From contig NZ_CP014167.1 of the NCBI RefSeq assembly GCF_001685395.1, positions 3,167,501 through 3,231,500 of the forward strand: a stretch of DNA of 64,000 bases, read 5' to 3'. The translations under genes were made by a program, and so were the position numbers. The notes under the pieces were generated by a model. The model saw only the letters and a program-made list of their open reading frames with translations. It did not search any database and was not told where the DNA came from. This document shows, piece after piece, positions 61,788 to 64,000 of this stretch. Positions within the stretch are counted from its first letter, which is position 1. Each line of letters starts with the position of its first letter. This DNA comes from Paenibacillus yonginensis (GTDB taxonomy: Bacteria > Bacillota > Bacilli > Paenibacillales > Paenibacillaceae).

Positions 61788-63578
61788 TCATTTCCCCAAA
61801 TTGATCTCCCGGATCTTCTCCAGCGGCACCTTCGGTTTCCGGTCCTCGGTCAAAAGGCCGTTAACCTCCTGCTGCACGTCGGTGATCTGCGTGTAGCAGA
61901 AGCCGGAAATGTAAGGCGTCGCCTGAATCGCGCCAACGATACTGCCGAACCGTTCCAGGAAAGCTTCCTCGGAAGATACCTGATTGCCGTATCCCCAGCC
62001 GCTGTCCGTCTGGAACGCGATGCCGCCGAATTCGCTGATGATGATCGGCTGGCCTTTATAGCCATAGCCCTTGGCAAAAGCGTGTTTCCACTGGTTGAAG
62101 GCTACCCCGTTGTTCACCACCACGTCTTTGTCCTTATACATGGCCAGGAAATCCTCGCCGCGTTCCACGTAATCATGCAGGGTCAAAATGTCGGAAACGG
62201 TATGCTCCCAGCCGTCGTTCGTCACAACCGGACGGTAAGGATCAATCGCTTTAGTCAAATGGTAGACCGCTTCCGTAAATTTCTGCTGCTTCACTTCACG
62301 GCCGATTTGCGGCACGCCCCACGATTCGTTAAACGGCACCCAGGTAATGATGCACGGATGGTTATACTGCTGCGGCACGATCTCCAGCCATTCTCTTGTA
62401 AAACGCTCCACAGCTTCGTCGTTAAACTCGTAAGTCGCCGCCATTTCCGACCAGACCAGCATGCCTTTGACGTCGCACCAGTACAGGAAACGGGCGTCTT
62501 CGATCTTCATATGCTTGCGCAGGCCGTTGTAGCCCATGGCGGCAATCGCATCGATATCCTCGATCAGAGCTTCCTCGGAAGGCGGGGTCAGATGGCTGTC
62601 CTGCCAATAGCCCTGATCCAGAATCAGGCGCTGGTAAAGAGGCCCGTTGTTGAGCAGGATTTGCCCGTTCTCGATCGAAATTTTGCGCATGCCGAAATAG
62701 GAAGCGACACAGTCGATTTCCCGTTCTCCTTCGTACAGCACAAACTCCACATCGAACAAATTCGGATTCTGCGGCGACCACAAGCTTTGTTTCCAAGGCC
62801 CGCCGGCTTCGTGCAGCACGCTGGTTTCCACCGTGAGCCAGGCTCTGTCGACCGAAAGGCTGAGCGAGCGGACCGGCTGGCCCTTGAGCGTAATCTCCGC
62901 TTCGAGGCGCAGGTTGTTTTTCCCTTCTAGACCCTGCATTTGAAAGTCGAAACGGATCATCTGCCGGTCGATATCCGGCGTCATTTTGACACTGTCGATC
63001 CGGGTTGCGTTAACATACTCCAGCCACACGCTTTTCCAAATGCCTGTCGTCTGCACGTAAAAACATTCGAAATTGTCGTTGATCCAGCGCTGCTTGCCCC
63101 GGGGCTGCGTGCAGCTTTGACTGTCCTCGACCTTCAGCACGATTTCGTTCTCCGCGCCAGGGTTCAGGCTGTCCGTAATGTCGAAGGAAAACGCCGCATA
63201 AGCGCCTTCATGTTCGCCCGCAAAAACCCCGTTCACCCAGCAGGTGGCTTTATAATCCACCCCTTCAAAATGCAGCAGGGTCCGTGTGCCCTCCGCTTGT
63301 GCCGGAAGCGTCAGCTTTTTGCGGTACCAGACCTGCGGGTGGAACGTCTCCTCGCCGATGCCGCTGGCTTTTGTTTCATAGCTGAAAGGAACGATGATTG
63401 TCCGGCCCTCCGGGAACCGGTTCATCCACTGCCCGGCATCCCCGGCCCGTTCGTCGTCAAAGCTGAAATCCCATTCGCCGTTCAAATCCTGCCAGGCTTG
63501 GCGGACAAACTGCGGTCTCGGGTAATCTTTGATGTAAGATTTGGTGGTCACAGGTTTTGTAGGTACGGATGTGCTCAT
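61788..63578 (-). CDS. Glycoside hydrolase family 2 protein (copy 2)
   Basis: About 596 residues from ATG 63578 (GAGG 9 bases upstream; a longer ATG frame by 10 codons is less likely). Same three-domain GH2 layout and catalytic motifs as copy 1 (TWVPFNESWG and IISEFGG), with most blocks identical, including YNGLRKHMKIEDARFLYWCD. Differences cluster in the jelly roll and in VGAIQATPYISGFCYTQITD. Likely a tandem duplicate with the IS200 element and two separate terminators now in between. Confidence 0.92.
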   Translation of the reverse strand: MSTSVPTKPVTTKSYIKDYPRPQFVRQAWQDLNGEWDFSFDDERAGDAGQWMNRFPEGRTIIVPFSYETKASGIGEETFHPQVWYRKKLTLPAQAEGTRTLLHFEGVDYKATCWVNGVFAGEHEGAYAAFSFDITDSLNPGAENEIVLKVEDSQSCTQPRGKQRWINDNFECFYVQTTGIWKSVWLEYVNATRIDSVKMTPDIDRQMIRFDFQMQGLEGKNNLRLEAEITLKGQPVRSLSLSVDRAWLTVETSVLHEAGGPWKQSLWSPQNPNLFDVEFVLYEGEREIDCVASYFGMRKISIENGQILLNNGPLYQRLILDQGYWQDSHLTPPSEEALIEDIDAIAAMGYNGLRKHMKIEDARFLYWCDVKGMLVWSEMAATYEFNDEAVERFTREWLEIVPQQYNHPCIITWVPFNESWGVPQIGREVKQQKFTEAVYHLTKAIDPYRPVVTNDGWEHTVSDILTLHDYVERGEDFLAMYKDKDVVVNNGVAFNQWKHAFAKGYGYKGQPIIISEFGGIAFQTDSGWGYGNQVSSEEAFLERFGSIVGAIQATPYISGFCYTQITDVQQEVNGLLTEDRKPKVPLEKIREINLGK

Positions 63579-63659
63579 AAGTAGCTTCCTCTCTCTCCGT
63601 GGTAACATTTATTTTAAAAAAACGGTTGTTAGTCGATTAATGAAACCGTTCCGGCAACG

Positions 63660-64000
63660 TCAACGCGAGCCTGAACGGTCTGAACGGTCCCGCTTCCCCG
63701 CAGGCCGGCCCGGTCTCATGATCCACAGGCTATAGCCGATGATGGCCAGCAGAATCAGCGTCACGCCAAAAGCGGTGCCGGGAGGAATCATAAACCCGTA
63801 GGTCCGCTGGCTGGCCGCAATCGCAAAGATCAGCAGGTTGCTCATCAGCAGAAACCACAGTACGTTGCTGCCCATGGCTTCAAGCGGCCTGAACAGCCGG
63901 ACCGGATAAGGCGAACGCGCCAGCAGCCCATCCGAGAAACGCTCAAGCAGACGCGCCAGCAAATAATAGCCGTACAGCAAGACGGCTGGGCCAAGAATCC
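63660..64000 (-). CDS. Membrane protein, N-terminus off the right edge
   Basis: The frame is open to the window edge and ends at 63660. About 112 residues are visible: hydrophobic helices around AVLLYGYYLLARLL, VLWFLLMSNLLIFAIAA and TAFGVTLILLAIIGYSLWI, a loop with SPYPVRLFRPLEAMGS, and an Arg/Ser-rich tail. No family recognised. It precedes GH2 copy 2 by about 80 bases in the same direction and may be in its operon. Confidence 0.75.
   Translation of the reverse strand, partial: ILGPAVLLYGYYLLARLLERFSDGLLARSPYPVRLFRPLEAMGSNVLWFLLMSNLLIFAIAASQRTYGFMIPPGTAFGVTLILLAIIGYSLWIMRPGRPAGKRDRSDRSGSR

Noticed and set aside
63640-63660. CRE-like sequence upstream of GH2 copy 2
   Set aside because: ATGAAACCGTTCCGG breaks the CRE consensus at the conserved C near the 3' end, and no promoter can be placed next to it with confidence.

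Overview
The window looks like a chromosomal segment of a spore-forming Firmicute of the Paenibacillus type. Grounds: an alpha/beta small acid-soluble spore protein behind a sigma-G-like promoter, YlbJ, YunB and a LytH-like peptidase, S-box (SAM-I) and T-box leaders, strong Shine-Dalgarno sites with frequent TTG/GTG starts, YesMN-type two-component genes paired with LplABC-type sugar importers, and moderately GC-rich coding DNA. The genus is an inference from gene content; no rRNA is present. I saw no tRNA, CRISPR array or prophage.

Layout. 1-6.5 kb: sugar ABC importer (two permeases, lipoprotein) followed by a YesM/YesN-type kinase and regulator, with a CRE-like site in front. 6.7-9.8 kb: metNIQ methionine importer behind a sigma-A promoter, SAM-I riboswitch and terminator. 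9.8-19.7 kb: HEPN protein, UbiD-family decarboxylase, ctaA, thioredoxin, DUF2515, MurJ-like flippase, DUF456, HAD phosphatase, NTF2-like protein. 19.7-20.5 kb: a decayed MerR-SDR pair whose MerR-type promoter is still recognisable. 20.6-25.0 kb: two tandem paralogous class B penicillin-binding proteins. 25.2-36.5 kb: CvpA/transglutaminase membrane protein, an MFS gene preceded by two perfect 50-bp direct repeats, a small Toprim protein, ctaB, trpS with a Trp T-box, aldose epimerase, SASP, oligoendopeptidase F and the yycC pair. 36.5-44.1 kb: DUF2225, truncated hemoglobin, a probable 31-residue membrane peptide, ylbJ, nadK, yutD, lytH-like, a DUF4181-like gene, yunB. 44.2-49.1 kb: trehalose operon (treC-treP-treR, with a fused EIIBCA) with a promoter and two TreR-like operators. 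49.2-55.9 kb: mannoside-type locus (ABC importer, DUF1861, GH130 phosphorylase) with a divergent LacI regulator; both divergent promoters carry palindromic operators. 56-58.9 kb: FCD/GntR regulator, CynX-type MFS transporter, SatA-like acetyltransferase. 59-63.6 kb: two close GH2 paralogs separated by an IS200-type insertion sequence. The right edge cuts a membrane protein.

The window is largely carbohydrate uptake and breakdown plus core metabolism and envelope or sporulation functions. I did not find a clearly new defence or biosynthetic system. The most unusual items are the 50-bp repeats, the decayed MerR-SDR module, the IS200 between duplicated GH2 genes, the hidden small membrane gene, the long charged tail on YutD and the orphan HEPN protein.
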